Below, piece after piece: positions 51,780-63,963 of a DNA stretch of 64,000 nucleotides. Under the pieces are notes generated by a model. The model did not search any database, was not told where the DNA came from, and saw only the letters and a list, made by a program, of their open reading frames with translations. The position numbers were made by a program, and so were the translations under genes. This DNA is from Salinicola lusitanus. GTDB taxonomy: Bacteria > Pseudomonadota > Gammaproteobacteria > Pseudomonadales > Halomonadaceae. The stretch lies in assembly GCF_003206045.1 (NCBI RefSeq), contig NZ_PZJM01000003.1, positions 214,301 to 278,300 on the forward strand, written 5' to 3'. Within the stretch, counting starts at the first letter, position 1, and each line of letters opens with the position of its first letter.

Positions 51780-52907
51780 TCAGCCCAGCGCGATACTGGC
51801 GTAGGTCGGTTCTCCCCTGGCGTGGCTCAGCGCCACCGTTGCACTGCTGGACTGCATCAGCGAATCGTTGCCCGCCAGCGGGATCGCCGCAGGCTCCAGT
51901 CGACGAATCTTCAGGGTCTCGCCCCGATCCTCGCGCGGCGGCGTGCCAAAGTACTCGCGATAGCACTTGGAGAAGTGGGGGGTGGAGACGAAGCCGCAGG
52001 CGGAAGCGATCTCGATGATCGGCAACGGCGTCTGCTTGAGCAGTTGCCTGGCCCGCGTCAGCCGCAACTTGAGATAGTAGCGCGACGGCGAGCAGTGCAG
52101 ATGACGCTGGAACAGCCGCTCGAGCTGGCGCCGGGAGACATCCACGTAGCTGGCCAGCTCGTCGAGCTCGATCGGCTCCTCGATATTGGCTTCCATCAAC
52201 GCCACGATCTCGAGCAGCTTCGGCTGGGTGGTACCGAGCACATGCTTGAGCGGCACCCGCTGCTGGTCCTCCTCGCCGCGAACCCGCTCGTAGATGAACA
52301 TCTCGGAGATGGCCGCCGACAGCTCGCGACCATGGTCGCGCCCGATCAGATTGAGCATCATGTCCAGCGGTGCCGTGCCGCCCGAGGCCGTGAAGCGGTC
52401 GCGGTCGATCGAGAATAGCCGCGTGCTCCACGCGGTACGCGGATACGCTTCCTGGATCGCGGCCAGACACTCCCAGTGGATACTGGCGTCGTAACCGTTG
52501 AGCAGCCCCGCCTGGGCCAGCGCCCAACTGCCGGTACAGACCGACCCCACCCGCCGCAGCTGGCGCTGACGACTCTGCAGCCAGGTCAGCAGGGCCGGCG
52601 TCACCGAGCGCTGTGGCGCAACCCCGCCGCACACCACCAGCCAGTCCAGCCGCAGCGGCGAATGGGCGCTGGCATCCGGCGTCACCTGCATGCCATCACT
52701 CGCTCGAACGGGAGCGCCATCCATGGTCATCACGTACCAGCGATAGAGCTCGCGTCCGGCAAGCTGGTTGGCCATGCGCAACGGCTCGATGGCCGATGCC
52801 AAGGAAATCAGGGTGAAATCTTCCAGCAGCAGGAAGCCAAGCGTCTGCGGTTCGGGCACGGCGCCGGCGGGGGTGGGGGCGCTACCACGAGCGGGGGTGA
52901 TTGCCAT
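51780..52907 (-). CDS. gbdR: GbdR, AraC/GlxA-family activator of glycine betaine catabolism
   Basis: 375-residue activator that in pseudomonads responds to glycine betaine and dimethylglycine. The N-terminal DJ-1/GATase1-like sensor domain (LGFLLLEDFTLISLASAIEPLRMA, VGSVCTGSWALAQAGLL, FTASGGTAPLDMMLNLI) precedes a C-terminal AraC DNA-binding domain (LDELASYVDVSRRQLERLFQRHL, EIASACGFVSTPHFSKCYREYFG). Closest in kind to GbdR because of its place in a full gbc/dgc/sox set. GGAGGAG lies before ATG 52907. It should activate the gbc, dgc and sox genes. Confidence 0.92.
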   Translation of the reverse strand: MAITPARGSAPTPAGAVPEPQTLGFLLLEDFTLISLASAIEPLRMANQLAGRELYRWYVMTMDGAPVRASDGMQVTPDASAHSPLRLDWLVVCGGVAPQRSVTPALLTWLQSRQRQLRRVGSVCTGSWALAQAGLLNGYDASIHWECLAAIQEAYPRTAWSTRLFSIDRDRFTASGGTAPLDMMLNLIGRDHGRELSAAISEMFIYERVRGEEDQQRVPLKHVLGTTQPKLLEIVALMEANIEEPIELDELASYVDVSRRQLERLFQRHLHCSPSRYYLKLRLTRARQLLKQTPLPIIEIASACGFVSTPHFSKCYREYFGTPPREDRGETLKIRRLEPAAIPLAGNDSLMQSSSATVALSHARGEPTYASIALG

Positions 52908-53300
52908 GTCATGTCTCCTCCAAGGATGGTTCGGCGGTTATTGTTATTGCGGTTCCCTGGCGTCTGTCGCTCTCTTTCCACGGCGACTTCGTCGATGTCG
53001 AACGGCGCTCGACAGCGACCGTCACGTGGCTTGTCGGCGTCTCTACCGGCCTGTCTCGACTGTAATCCCTGTGACTATGCGACGCATGCGTTTTTATCTC
53101 TGCGCGACACCGTCATCGCCATTAGGCACCCCGATGTCGTTTTTAGAAAAGATTATCCTGCTCCAGCTACGTCGATGTCGCGATTCGAACGGAACGTGAA
53201 AAAGTGTTACCGAACGAAGGTGATAACAAGTATCATTCACACCGTTTCACCCATTATCGTCTGATCATCGTTCACCGCGATTCGCCACTGGATCTCCGTC
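52908..53300. promoter_or_regulatory. Divergent region between gbdR and efeU with a Fur-box-like site
   Basis: About 393 gene-free bases. A Fur-box-like element GATAACAAGTATCATTCAC (53222-53240) matches consensus at 13 of 19 positions and lies 60 bp before efeU, consistent with iron control of the efe operon. No other feature was found. Confidence 0.6.
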
Positions 53301-54149
53301 ATGTTGGTACCCTTTCTGATCATGTTGAGAGAAGGGCTGGAAGCGGCCCTGGTCGTCGGCATCATCGCCAGCTATCTCCGTCAGACCGGCCGTGGCGCCT
53401 GGATGCCCGCCGTGTGGATCGGCATTTTCCTGGCCGCCGCGCTGGCCCTGTTCGTTGGTGCGGGACTGCAGTTCGCCAGTGCCGAGTTCCCGCAGCGTCA
53501 ACAGGAGCTGTTCGAGGCACTGGTCGGTTTCCTCGCTGTCGGCGTGCTGACCTGGATGGTGATGTGGATGCGACGCGCCGCCAGCGGCATGCGGCGAGAG
53601 CTCACCCGGTCGCTGGACCGGGCGTTCGGCAGCGGTAGACGCCACACCTACGCACTGATCGGCATGGTCTTTCTCGCCGTGGCGCGCGAGGGACTGGAAT
53701 CGATCTTCTTTCTGCTGGCGGTGTTCCAGCAGAGCAGCAGCTCGGCGGCGCCTCTGGGCGCGCTACTGGGGCTGGTCGTCGCGGCTGTCGCCGGCCTGGC
53801 TCTCTACCGTGGCAGCTTGAAGCTACCGCTGGCGCACTTCTTCCGTCTTACCGGCCTGTTCATCCTGCTGGTCGCGGCAGGGCTGTTCGCCGGCTCGGTG
53901 CGCGCGCTGCACGAGGCGGGTCTCTGGAATCACGCCCAGGATGTGGTTTTCGACCTGAGCGATCGTCTGCCGCTGGATACGCCATTGGGGTCGCTGTTCT
54001 CGGGCATTTTCGGCTACCAGCCGGCCCCCACGGTGAGTGAAGTCGTCGCTTATATCGGCTATCTGGCCGTCGCGTCGTGGCTGCTGTGGCTTGTACCGTC
54101 ATCGCCCCGGGCATCGGCGGCTATCCAACCCCGGCACCGGAGGGCCTGA
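53301..54149 (+). CDS. efeU: FTR1-family iron permease EfeU
   Basis: 282-residue inner-membrane permease with seven membrane helices. The two iron-binding REGLE motifs are present: LREGLEAALVVG near the N terminus and AREGLESIFFLL mid-protein. It imports Fe(III) after delivery by EfeO/EfeB. It opens an efeU-efeO-efeB-efeM run with a Fur-box-like site upstream. The gap to efeO is 3 bp. Confidence 0.95.
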   Translation: MLVPFLIMLREGLEAALVVGIIASYLRQTGRGAWMPAVWIGIFLAAALALFVGAGLQFASAEFPQRQQELFEALVGFLAVGVLTWMVMWMRRAASGMRRELTRSLDRAFGSGRRHTYALIGMVFLAVAREGLESIFFLLAVFQQSSSSAAPLGALLGLVVAAVAGLALYRGSLKLPLAHFFRLTGLFILLVAAGLFAGSVRALHEAGLWNHAQDVVFDLSDRLPLDTPLGSLFSGIFGYQPAPTVSEVVAYIGYLAVASWLLWLVPSSPRASAAIQPRHRRA

Positions 54150-54152
54150 GCC

Positions 54153-55304
54153 ATGTCGCAGGCCGCATCCGTCGCGCCGCCCTCCTCTCGCGCCCTGCGC
54201 CTGGGGATGGCGTTGTCGTTCCTGCTGATGCTGATTGCCCTGGGCGTTTTCACGCTCTCGCTGCGGGCCGTGCATCCCGTCGGCGATGCCGGCCAGGTCG
54301 TCGAAGTGACTGCTACCGGTTGCGAGCCCAACCACCTGGAAGTGCCCGCCGGACGGCGCACGTTCACCGTGATCAACCGGTCGAACCGGGCCATCGAGTG
54401 GGAGATCATCGACGGCGTGATGGTGCTTGCGGAGCGGGAGAACATCGCACCCGGTCTGCGCCAGCCGCTGACGGCGACGTTGAAGGCGGGTGATTACGTG
54501 ATGACGTGCGGCCTGCTCAGCAATCCGCGAGGCACCCTGCATGTCCTCGCCGGCGATTCGAGCGCCCCGCCTGCGGCCCTTCCGGCAACCGCTTTCGTGG
54601 GCGCGCTGGCCGAGTACCGCGTCTATACCACGCTGCAGTTGCGCAAGCTCCGCGCCAGTGCCGTCGAGCTGCGCGACGCGATCGGTGCCGGCGACCTCGA
54701 TGCCGCCCGCCGTGCCTATCGGGAAGCGCGCCGCGCCGATCTGCATCTGGCCATGCCCATCGGGCTCTACAGCGATATCGATCAGCGCCTCAATGCGCAC
54801 GCCGACGACTTCGAACGGCGCGAGGCCGACCCTGCCTTCGTCGGCTTCCATCGGCTCGCTTACGGCCTGTTCGAGCGGCAGGATACCGCCGGCCTGGCGC
54901 CGGTTGCCGCGCAACTGCTGGCCGATGTGGACACGCTCACCGAACGGCTGAAGCACGCCTCGATCCCGCCGGCCCAACTGGCGGACGGGACGTCGCGCGT
55001 GCTGGAGGCGTGGCTCGACCACCATCGTGGCGAGAGCGCCATCGCGGGCCCAGACCTTGCCGATCTCGTCGCCCTGACCGAAGGGGCCGACAAGATCGTC
55101 TCGCTGCTGGCACCGCTCCTGGAGCGTCAGTCTCCCGCCACCCTGCAGACGCTGGAGGCCAACCTGAGCACGCTACAGCGGGATCTTCCGGCGGCCGACG
55201 CGTCGGCGCCGGACGGCGTCGCCGCCGGGGGGCTGCTGCAGGCGGCCAGCGCCCTGGCCGACTCGCTAGCCGGTATCAACCAAACCCTCACCCTGAAAGG
55301 TTAA
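54153..55304 (+). CDS. efeO: EfeO-like protein, intact cupredoxin but degenerate imelysin domain
   Basis: 383-residue periplasmic protein held by an uncleaved-looking N-terminal helix ([19 protein letters not shown]). The cupredoxin domain (about 45-135) keeps [33 protein letters not shown] and [13 protein letters not shown]. The imelysin/M75 domain (about 150-383) reads [10 protein letters not shown] where the family has HRxE: His233 is present but the glutamate position is Ala236, and the YERIEP-type segment is also lost. It may donate or oxidise iron through the cupredoxin domain only. GGAGGG precedes the start. Confidence 0.88.
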   Translation: MSQAASVAPPSSRALRLGMALSFLLMLIALGVFTLSLRAVHPVGDAGQVVEVTATGCEPNHLEVPAGRRTFTVINRSNRAIEWEIIDGVMVLAERENIAPGLRQPLTATLKAGDYVMTCGLLSNPRGTLHVLAGDSSAPPAALPATAFVGALAEYRVYTTLQLRKLRASAVELRDAIGAGDLDAARRAYREARRADLHLAMPIGLYSDIDQRLNAHADDFERREADPAFVGFHRLAYGLFERQDTAGLAPVAAQLLADVDTLTERLKHASIPPAQLADGTSRVLEAWLDHHRGESAIAGPDLADLVALTEGADKIVSLLAPLLERQSPATLQTLEANLSTLQRDLPAADASAPDGVAAGGLLQAASALADSLAGINQTLTLKG

Positions 55305-55323
55305 TCGACCTCGGTCATCGCTC

Positions 55324-56715
55324 ATGAGTCAGTTCGATCGTCATTCAGGCTGTCCCTTTCATCGCCGGACAGACCGTTCCCAGCCAGCACTCGCCCAGTC
55401 CGACGCGTCCACGTCCGCCCACCCTGAACGCCGCCGATTCCTCAAGGGCGCCGGCTTGACCGGCCTGGGCCTGGGGCTGGGCGGGATCGGGCTCGGTGGC
55501 ACCTGCCCGGCCCGGGCCTTGGCTGCCACCGGACACGGCCAGGATGTCACCAGCGCGCCGCAGGAGCAGGACTCGCAACTGCGCTATCCCTTCTACGGCC
55601 ACCATCAGCAGGGCATCGTCACCCCGCGCCCGGCCACCGGCATGCTGGTCGCGTTCGACGTGCTGGCGCGGGATCGAGACGATCTGGAAAGGCTGCTGAA
55701 GATACTGACCGAGCGGATGGCCTTTCTGACCCAGGGCGGCAGCATTCCCGAGCGGAACCCGCTGTTCCCGCCGCCGGACTCCGGCATCCTGGGCCCGGTG
55801 GTCGCCCCTGACGGCTTGACCATGACCCTCGCGGTGGGCGACTCGCTGTTCGATCAGCGTTTCGGCCTGGCGGGCGCCCGGCCGAAGCGCCTGCAGCGCA
55901 TGGAGGGCTTCCCCAACGACGCCCTGGATGCCGCGCGCTGCCATGGCGACCTGGCACTCCAGATCTGCGCCAACACCCTGGACACCGGCTATCACGCGTT
56001 GCGCGACATCATCAAGAATACGCCGGGATTGCTGATGGTGCGCTGGAAGCAGGAAGGCACCGTGCCGCTGCTGCCGCCCGCGCCAGGCGACAGCGACGGC
56101 AGCGCCCGCAATTTCCTCGGCTTCCGCGACGGCTCCGCCAATCCCGATGGCGACGACGACGCGCTGATGGACGAGCTGGTGTGGGTCGGCGGGGATCATG
56201 ACGAACCGGCCTGGGCTCGCGGTGGCAGCTATCTCGCGGCGCGCATCATCCGCAACTTCGTCGAGCGCTGGGACCGCACGCCACTGCAGGAGCAGGAAAT
56301 GATCTTCGGTCGTCGCAAGATGAGCGGTGCGCCGCTCTCCGGGGATGGCACGGAGGGCAAGGAGCAGGACGTCCCCGACTACAGGCGGGATCCGGAGGGC
56401 GAGATCACCCCGCTCGACGCCCATATCCGGCTGGCCAATCCGCGTACGCCCGCCACCGAGAAAAATCGCATCCTGCGGCGGCCGTTCAACTACTCCAATG
56501 GCGTCGAGGCCAATGGACAGCTCGATATGGGGCTGCTGTTCCTCTGCTTCCAGGCGGACCTGGAGGCGGGATTCATCACCGTCCAGCATCGCCTCGACGG
56601 CGAGCCGCTGGAGGAGTACATCAAGCCGGTGGGCGGCGGCTACTTCTTCGTGCTGCCCGGGGCGCGGGACGCCAACGATTTCCTGGGCAGTGGCCTGCTG
56701 GCCGCCTCGGCCTGA
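55324..56715 (+). CDS. efeB: Tat-exported Dyp-type haem peroxidase EfeB
   Basis: 463-residue periplasmic haem enzyme (deferrochelatase/peroxidase). A twin-arginine signal [16 protein letters not shown] lies near residues 36-51, after an unusually long polar N terminus. The Dyp signature [13 protein letters not shown] and [11 protein letters not shown] with the proximal histidine are present. It oxidises Fe(II) or takes iron from haem for EfeU. It lies 19 bp after efeO. Confidence 0.94.
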   Translation: MSQFDRHSGCPFHRRTDRSQPALAQSDASTSAHPERRRFLKGAGLTGLGLGLGGIGLGGTCPARALAATGHGQDVTSAPQEQDSQLRYPFYGHHQQGIVTPRPATGMLVAFDVLARDRDDLERLLKILTERMAFLTQGGSIPERNPLFPPPDSGILGPVVAPDGLTMTLAVGDSLFDQRFGLAGARPKRLQRMEGFPNDALDAARCHGDLALQICANTLDTGYHALRDIIKNTPGLLMVRWKQEGTVPLLPPAPGDSDGSARNFLGFRDGSANPDGDDDALMDELVWVGGDHDEPAWARGGSYLAARIIRNFVERWDRTPLQEQEMIFGRRKMSGAPLSGDGTEGKEQDVPDYRRDPEGEITPLDAHIRLANPRTPATEKNRILRRPFNYSNGVEANGQLDMGLLFLCFQADLEAGFITVQHRLDGEPLEEYIKPVGGGYFFVLPGARDANDFLGSGLLAASA

Positions 56716-56850
56716 GCCGGTTGGGTACGGACAGCAGGCGTCGGACAAAACGAATGGACAGCAACAACCATCGCGCTCGCGACGACGAGCCGACGAGCCG
56801 ACGAGGCACGACCACCGACTGGCACTCGGATCATTCAACGGAGGCAGACA

Positions 56851-57714
56851 ATGAAGAGAACTCGACAGTGGATCGCGACCGGCGCTTTCGCGCTACTCCC
56901 GCTCGCGCCTATCACCGCCCTGCTCGCGGCTCCGGCAGCCCAGGCCGCAGTCGCTCCGGAAGCGCTGGTCGGCCCGGTCGCCGACTACAAGCTCTACGTG
57001 CTCGACAATCTGGAGCAGTTGGTCAGCCACACCCGGGATTTCACCGCCGCCATCGAGGCCGGTGACGTCGAGAAGGCGCAGGCGCTGTACGCTCCGACCC
57101 GGGTCTACTACGAGCGCATCGAGCCGATCGCCGAGCTGTTCGCCGATCTCGACGCCAGCATCGACGCGCGGGAGGACGACTACGAGAAAGGCGTCGAGGA
57201 TCCCGACTTCACCGGTTTCCACCGTCTCGAGTACGCCCTGTTTCACGATCACAGCACCGACGGCATGGAGAAGTACGCCCAGGGCCTGATGGATGACGTC
57301 AACGACCTGGACAGTCGCGTCCAGGGCCTGACCTTCCCGCCGGAGACGGTCGTCGGCGGCGCTGCCGCATTGATGGAAGAGGTTGCGGCGACCAAGGTAT
57401 CCGGCGAGGAGGATCGCTACAGCCGTACCGACCTGTGGGACTTTCAGGGCAACGTCGACGGCGCGCGGGAGATCTTCGAGCTGTTCAAGCCGTTGGCCGC
57501 GCAGGAGGACCCCGACTTCGTCGAACGCGTCCAGGCCAACTTCGACGACGTGGAAGAGACCCTGGCCGACTATCGCCTGGACGCCGACGATCCCAGCGCA
57601 GGCTTCGAATCCTACGACGAGGTCAGCGATGCCGATCGCAGGGCCCTGACCGGGCCGGTGACGGTACTCGCCGAGGATCTGTCGACGCTTCGCGGCCTGC
57701 TCGGCCTGAACTGA
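56851..57714 (+). CDS. efeM: EfeM/EfeO-type imelysin (M75) iron-binding protein
   Basis: 287-residue periplasmic protein with a signal peptide ending near PAAQAA (about residue 32) and a complete M75 domain but no cupredoxin. The HxxE iron motif is intact in GFHRLEYALF (His124, Glu127), as are YYERIEPIAE and DAREDDYE. A good ribosome site, GGAGG, precedes the ATG. It probably supplies the binding function missing from the upstream EfeO. The 135 bp between efeB and this gene hold only a short GAGCCGAC repeat. Confidence 0.92.
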   Translation: MKRTRQWIATGAFALLPLAPITALLAAPAAQAAVAPEALVGPVADYKLYVLDNLEQLVSHTRDFTAAIEAGDVEKAQALYAPTRVYYERIEPIAELFADLDASIDAREDDYEKGVEDPDFTGFHRLEYALFHDHSTDGMEKYAQGLMDDVNDLDSRVQGLTFPPETVVGGAAALMEEVAATKVSGEEDRYSRTDLWDFQGNVDGAREIFELFKPLAAQEDPDFVERVQANFDDVEETLADYRLDADDPSAGFESYDEVSDADRRALTGPVTVLAEDLSTLRGLLGLN

Positions 57715-57727
57715 GCGGGCCCCGGGG

Positions 57728-58972
57728 TCAGTCGCTGGCCGCGCGTCTGACCCGCTGACGATCGTCTTCCAGCGTCAGGCCCTGATCGAAGCGCTTGAGC
57801 AGCAGTTCGCGGTGGTCGTTGACGAGACGCTTGGAGCGCTCGTCACCGACCGCCGCCAGCGCGCTCAACGCCTTCTGCAGCCGGATCCCGATCTCCACCG
57901 TGGAGGCCCCGTCCCGGGCAATCGGTGTAAAGAAGTCGTCGAACACGTCGGCCGTCGAGAGTGGCTCGACGAAGACATGGGCCGCAGGCTGTTCGGCTTC
58001 ATCGATACCGTCGGCCGCATGTCTCATCCAAGGAGTCAGTACGCGGACCCCGCAGCCAATCACGTCGATGGCGGTGCCCGGGTCGTTGATACCCGGCGAG
58101 AGCGCCTTGGAGGCGACTTCGGCCAGTACGATGATGCCGAAGCGCGGATCCTGCTCGAAGCGCCGCGACGGGCCAATGGTGAAAGCGGTGCGGATTTTCC
58201 TGGCCCGCTCATCGCTGGTCTCGCCACTTGTCGCCAGTACGACGCCACTATCGACGAACTTTCCCGGCAGCACCTGCACGTAGATCGCTTCCCGCTCGTT
58301 GGTCGCCAACGAATCGAGCAGCGGCATGTCGATGTGCTGAACGTAGCCGACCTCGCCGGCACGAACGGGATGCAGCTCCGGCCGGCTGTGCGCCGGCATT
58401 GCCTGACCACCGAGATAGGGGTTCTCGATGCGAGACTGGAGGGCGTCGCTCGCCGCGCGCTCGACCTTGGCGATGGTATCTCGCACACGGCCCAACCGCG
58501 TCAGATAACCGGCCCACTTGATCAGTTGATAGACCACCAGCACGATGACCACGATCGTCGCGGCGAACAGCAGCGTGCGGCCATCTTCGTCGTAGACGCC
58601 GGCGGCCAGGGCGATGATGCCGACCAGGCTGAAGAGAAACGCACCGATGAACGTGGCCAGGGTATTCTGCGTGATGCGATCCTCGATCAGCAGCAGTGTT
58701 GCCCGCGGGCTGACGTTGCTGGTCGCCGAGCCATAGGCCGTTACCATCGCGCTCAGCGAGAAAGTGGTTACCGCCAGCATGCTGGAGGCGATGATATTGA
58801 GGATGCTGTCCACCGATCGTGCACCGATGCTGACGGCCGAGGGAACATCCAGCCAGGGCGACGCCAACCAGGCGACGAGTGCCGTGAGCACTCCGCCCAA
58901 CGAGAACAGCGTGGCGCGATACCACAAGGATCGGTGTAGCAGGCGCCACACCCACCGAAAACGTCCTACCAT
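57728..58972 (-). CDS. DUF2254 family membrane protein
   Basis: 414-residue protein of the DUF2254 family. Four N-terminal membrane segments (about residues 20-170) include FSLSAMVTAYGSATSNVSPRATLLLIEDRITQNTLATFIGAF-type family sequence; the cytosolic half contains DMPLLDSLA, GRRFEQDPRFGIIVLAEVAS-like sequence and KALSPGINDPGTAIDVI, a strong family motif. Function is unknown. It converges on the efe operon, 13 bp past efeM. Confidence 0.9.
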   Translation of the reverse strand: MVGRFRWVWRLLHRSLWYRATLFSLGGVLTALVAWLASPWLDVPSAVSIGARSVDSILNIIASSMLAVTTFSLSAMVTAYGSATSNVSPRATLLLIEDRITQNTLATFIGAFLFSLVGIIALAAGVYDEDGRTLLFAATIVVIVLVVYQLIKWAGYLTRLGRVRDTIAKVERAASDALQSRIENPYLGGQAMPAHSRPELHPVRAGEVGYVQHIDMPLLDSLATNEREAIYVQVLPGKFVDSGVVLATSGETSDERARKIRTAFTIGPSRRFEQDPRFGIIVLAEVASKALSPGINDPGTAIDVIGCGVRVLTPWMRHAADGIDEAEQPAAHVFVEPLSTADVFDDFFTPIARDGASTVEIGIRLQKALSALAAVGDERSKRLVNDHRELLLKRFDQGLTLEDDRQRVRRAASD

Positions 58973-59128
58973 CTCGCCACTCCCGTCCCTGAATCAGAAT
59001 CCGCTCAGTCTAGGTCAAACCGGCGTGCACCGAGTGTTTTGACGGCGCTGGTCTATCCTGATCTCGAATCTGCCACGCCAATGACGGCGGGCAACACCGA
59101 TGATCGGTTTCGGCAAAAGGAGTTTGCC

Positions 59129-60139
59129 ATGACTGCCAGAACCCCGAAGCGAGTCACCCGCCACCGTTGCGGCAAGGGCTTCACCTACCGCCTGGACGAT
59201 GGCAAGACACTCAAGGACAAGGCGTGGCGCGACTGGATCGCATCGCTGGCCATTCCACCGGCCTGGCAGGAGGTCGAGATCGTGCTCGACAAGCGTCACC
59301 ACATCCATGCCACGGGACGCGACAGCGCCGGCCGAAAGCAGTACATCTACAACGCCAAGTGGCGACAGAAGCGCGAGATACTGAAATTCGACCGAATCGT
59401 CGAGTTCGCCCAGCGCCTGACGCCGATGCGACGCGTGACCGGCCAGCACCTGCTACTCGACGGCATGCCACGGGAAAAGGTCCTCGCCTGCATGGTCAGG
59501 TTGATCGATAGCGCCTACTTCCGGCCCGGCAGCGAGCGCTACCGTGAAGAGAACGATTCCTACGGCCTGACGACCATGCGCTCGAAGCATCTGACCATCG
59601 ACGGTGACGAGCTGATCTTCGATTACCGAGGCAAAAGCGGACAGGAACAGCATCGTGTCGTCGAAGATGAGCGCCTGGCGACGATCGTCAGCGAGCTCGA
59701 TGACATCCCCGGCTACGAAATCTTCAAATACTTCGATGACGAAGGCCACAAGGTCAAGGTCGATAGCCACGACCTCAACGACTACATCCACGAGGTGATG
59801 GGCGAGTGCTTCAGCGCCAAGGATTTTCGGACCTGGGCGGGGACCTCGATCGCGGCACTGGCACTGGAGGAGCTGGGGCCGGGCGACAACGACAAGACAA
59901 GCCAGGGCAACGTTCGCCAGGCCGTCGAACGGGTTGCCAAGATGCTGGGCAACACGCCTAGCATCGCCAAGGCGAGCTATATCGACCCGCGTGTCGTCGA
60001 GAGCTACCTCGACGGCCGGACGCTGGAGCATTTCCGCAAGCTGGTGGAGACTGAACTGGCAAAGGATGACGAACTGATCGGCCCCGACGAGCGTGCCATT
60101 CTCAAGCTGCTGCAGAGCCGACTGGACGCCGAGCGCTGA
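59129..60139 (+). CDS. DNA topoisomerase IB (poxvirus-like)
   Basis: 336-residue enzyme that relaxes supercoils by transient single-strand cleavage through a 3'-phosphotyrosyl link. N-terminal domain GKGFTYRLDDGKTLKD and IPPAWQEVEI; catalytic region with KHLTIDGDELIFDYRGKSGQEQ, FSAKDFRTWAGTSIAALAL and the active-site tyrosine in KASYIDPRVVESY (Tyr284). AAAAGGAG lies 6 nt before ATG 59129; the longer upstream frame is not needed. This family is patchy in bacteria. Confidence 0.94.
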   Translation: MTARTPKRVTRHRCGKGFTYRLDDGKTLKDKAWRDWIASLAIPPAWQEVEIVLDKRHHIHATGRDSAGRKQYIYNAKWRQKREILKFDRIVEFAQRLTPMRRVTGQHLLLDGMPREKVLACMVRLIDSAYFRPGSERYREENDSYGLTTMRSKHLTIDGDELIFDYRGKSGQEQHRVVEDERLATIVSELDDIPGYEIFKYFDDEGHKVKVDSHDLNDYIHEVMGECFSAKDFRTWAGTSIAALALEELGPGDNDKTSQGNVRQAVERVAKMLGNTPSIAKASYIDPRVVESYLDGRTLEHFRKLVETELAKDDELIGPDERAILKLLQSRLDAER

Positions 60140-60298
60140 GGGCGGCGGATCGACCTATCGGCAATCGACGCCACCGGGTGGCCGATGCTAAAACGGAACC
60201 TCGTCTTTCTGCCATTCGTCGTCACCGGGCCGCCGGTCAACACGCGCCGGGACGGCGTCACTGTCGCACGACCTCCTTCAACCGTTCAGGAACGCCTC

Positions 60299-61378
60299 AT
60301 GCCCCCCACCGCCCCCGCGCTCGATACCGTCGTCTACGTCGCCAATGCCGGCGATGGAACAATTGGCAGTTACCGGCTGGATCGGAGCGCCGACCAACTG
60401 ATCCCGCTCGCTACCACGGAGGCAGCCGACAATGTGATGCCGCTGGCCGTCAGTCCCGATCGGCAGTATCTCTACGCAGCGGTCCGCAGTGATCCATTGC
60501 GGGTGCTGAGCTATCGCATCGAAGCCAGCACCGGGGAGCTGACGCCGCTGGGCAGTGGCGCGCTCTACGGCAGCATGGCCTACATCGCCACCGACCGCGC
60601 CGGCCGTTACCTGCTGGCCGCCTCCTACGGCGGTGATCTGGTCAGCGTCAGCCCCATCGATGCCAACGGCGTCGCCGGAGATGCCACCCAGACGCTTGGC
60701 ACCGGCAGCCGCGCGCATGCCATCCAGACGACCCCCGACAATCACCACGTTCTTGCCACCAACCTGGGCGATGACCAACTGGCCCAGTTCTACTTCGCCG
60801 ACGGCGCGCTCGCTCCCAACGAGCCGGCCGTCGCCGAAACCGCGACCGGTTCCGGCCCCCGCCATTTCGTCTTTTCGCCGAACGGGCGATTCGTCTACGT
60901 ACTGGGAGAGTTCGACGCCACGGTAACGACCTTCGCGCTGGATGCCGACAGCGGCACACTGAGCCGGGTCGGCGTCTGCCAGGGGTTGCCCGAGGGCCAC
61001 GGCCTCGCGCCGGGCATGCCCCGGGAGGAGATTCCCGACGGGGACGACACGCCTCGTATCTGGGCCGCCGATCTGCACGTCACGCCCGACGGGCGCTATC
61101 TCTACCTCTCCGAGCGCACCGGCAGCACCCTGAGCACGCTGCGCGCCAACCCGGATTCCGGCGAGCTCCACTTCGTCGGCACCCGGCCTACCGTGACACA
61201 GCCCCGGGGGTTCGGGATCGATCCCGTCGGGCGTTACCTGGTAGCCGCCGGCGAACTGAGCGATCACCTGTCGCTCTATCGCATCGAAGCGGCCAGCGGC
61301 GAGCTGAGCCATGTCAACGATGTCGCCACCGGCCGCAAGACGAACTGGGTGGAGATCGTATCGTTCGAACAGCCGTGA
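60299..61378 (+). CDS. Beta-propeller lactonase family protein (6-phosphogluconolactonase-like)
   Basis: 359-residue seven-bladed beta-propeller of the YbhE/Pgl lactonase family, with repeated blades such as VVYVANAGDGTIGSYRLD, LAVSPDRQYLYAAVRSDP, HFVFSPNGRFVYVLGEFDA and LHVTPDGRYLYLSERTGS. YbhE hydrolyses 6-phosphogluconolactone; the substrate here is not proven. ATG 60299 has AGGA 9 nt upstream, and 38 open codons before it look non-coding. No signal peptide with this start, so probably cytosolic. Confidence 0.88.
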   Translation: MPPTAPALDTVVYVANAGDGTIGSYRLDRSADQLIPLATTEAADNVMPLAVSPDRQYLYAAVRSDPLRVLSYRIEASTGELTPLGSGALYGSMAYIATDRAGRYLLAASYGGDLVSVSPIDANGVAGDATQTLGTGSRAHAIQTTPDNHHVLATNLGDDQLAQFYFADGALAPNEPAVAETATGSGPRHFVFSPNGRFVYVLGEFDATVTTFALDADSGTLSRVGVCQGLPEGHGLAPGMPREEIPDGDDTPRIWAADLHVTPDGRYLYLSERTGSTLSTLRANPDSGELHFVGTRPTVTQPRGFGIDPVGRYLVAAGELSDHLSLYRIEAASGELSHVNDVATGRKTNWVEIVSFEQP

Positions 61379-63929
<2,551 letters not shown>

Positions 63930-63936
63930 TCGGCGT

Positions 63937-63963
63937 ACCGGCTCGAAGTTATCGAGCCGGTTT
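63937..63963 (+). terminator. Terminator of icd
   Basis: ACCGGCTCGA (63937-63946) and TCGAGCCGGT (63952-63961) form a perfect 10-bp stem with a 5-nt loop, ending in a short T run, 7 bp after the icd stop codon. Confidence 0.8.
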
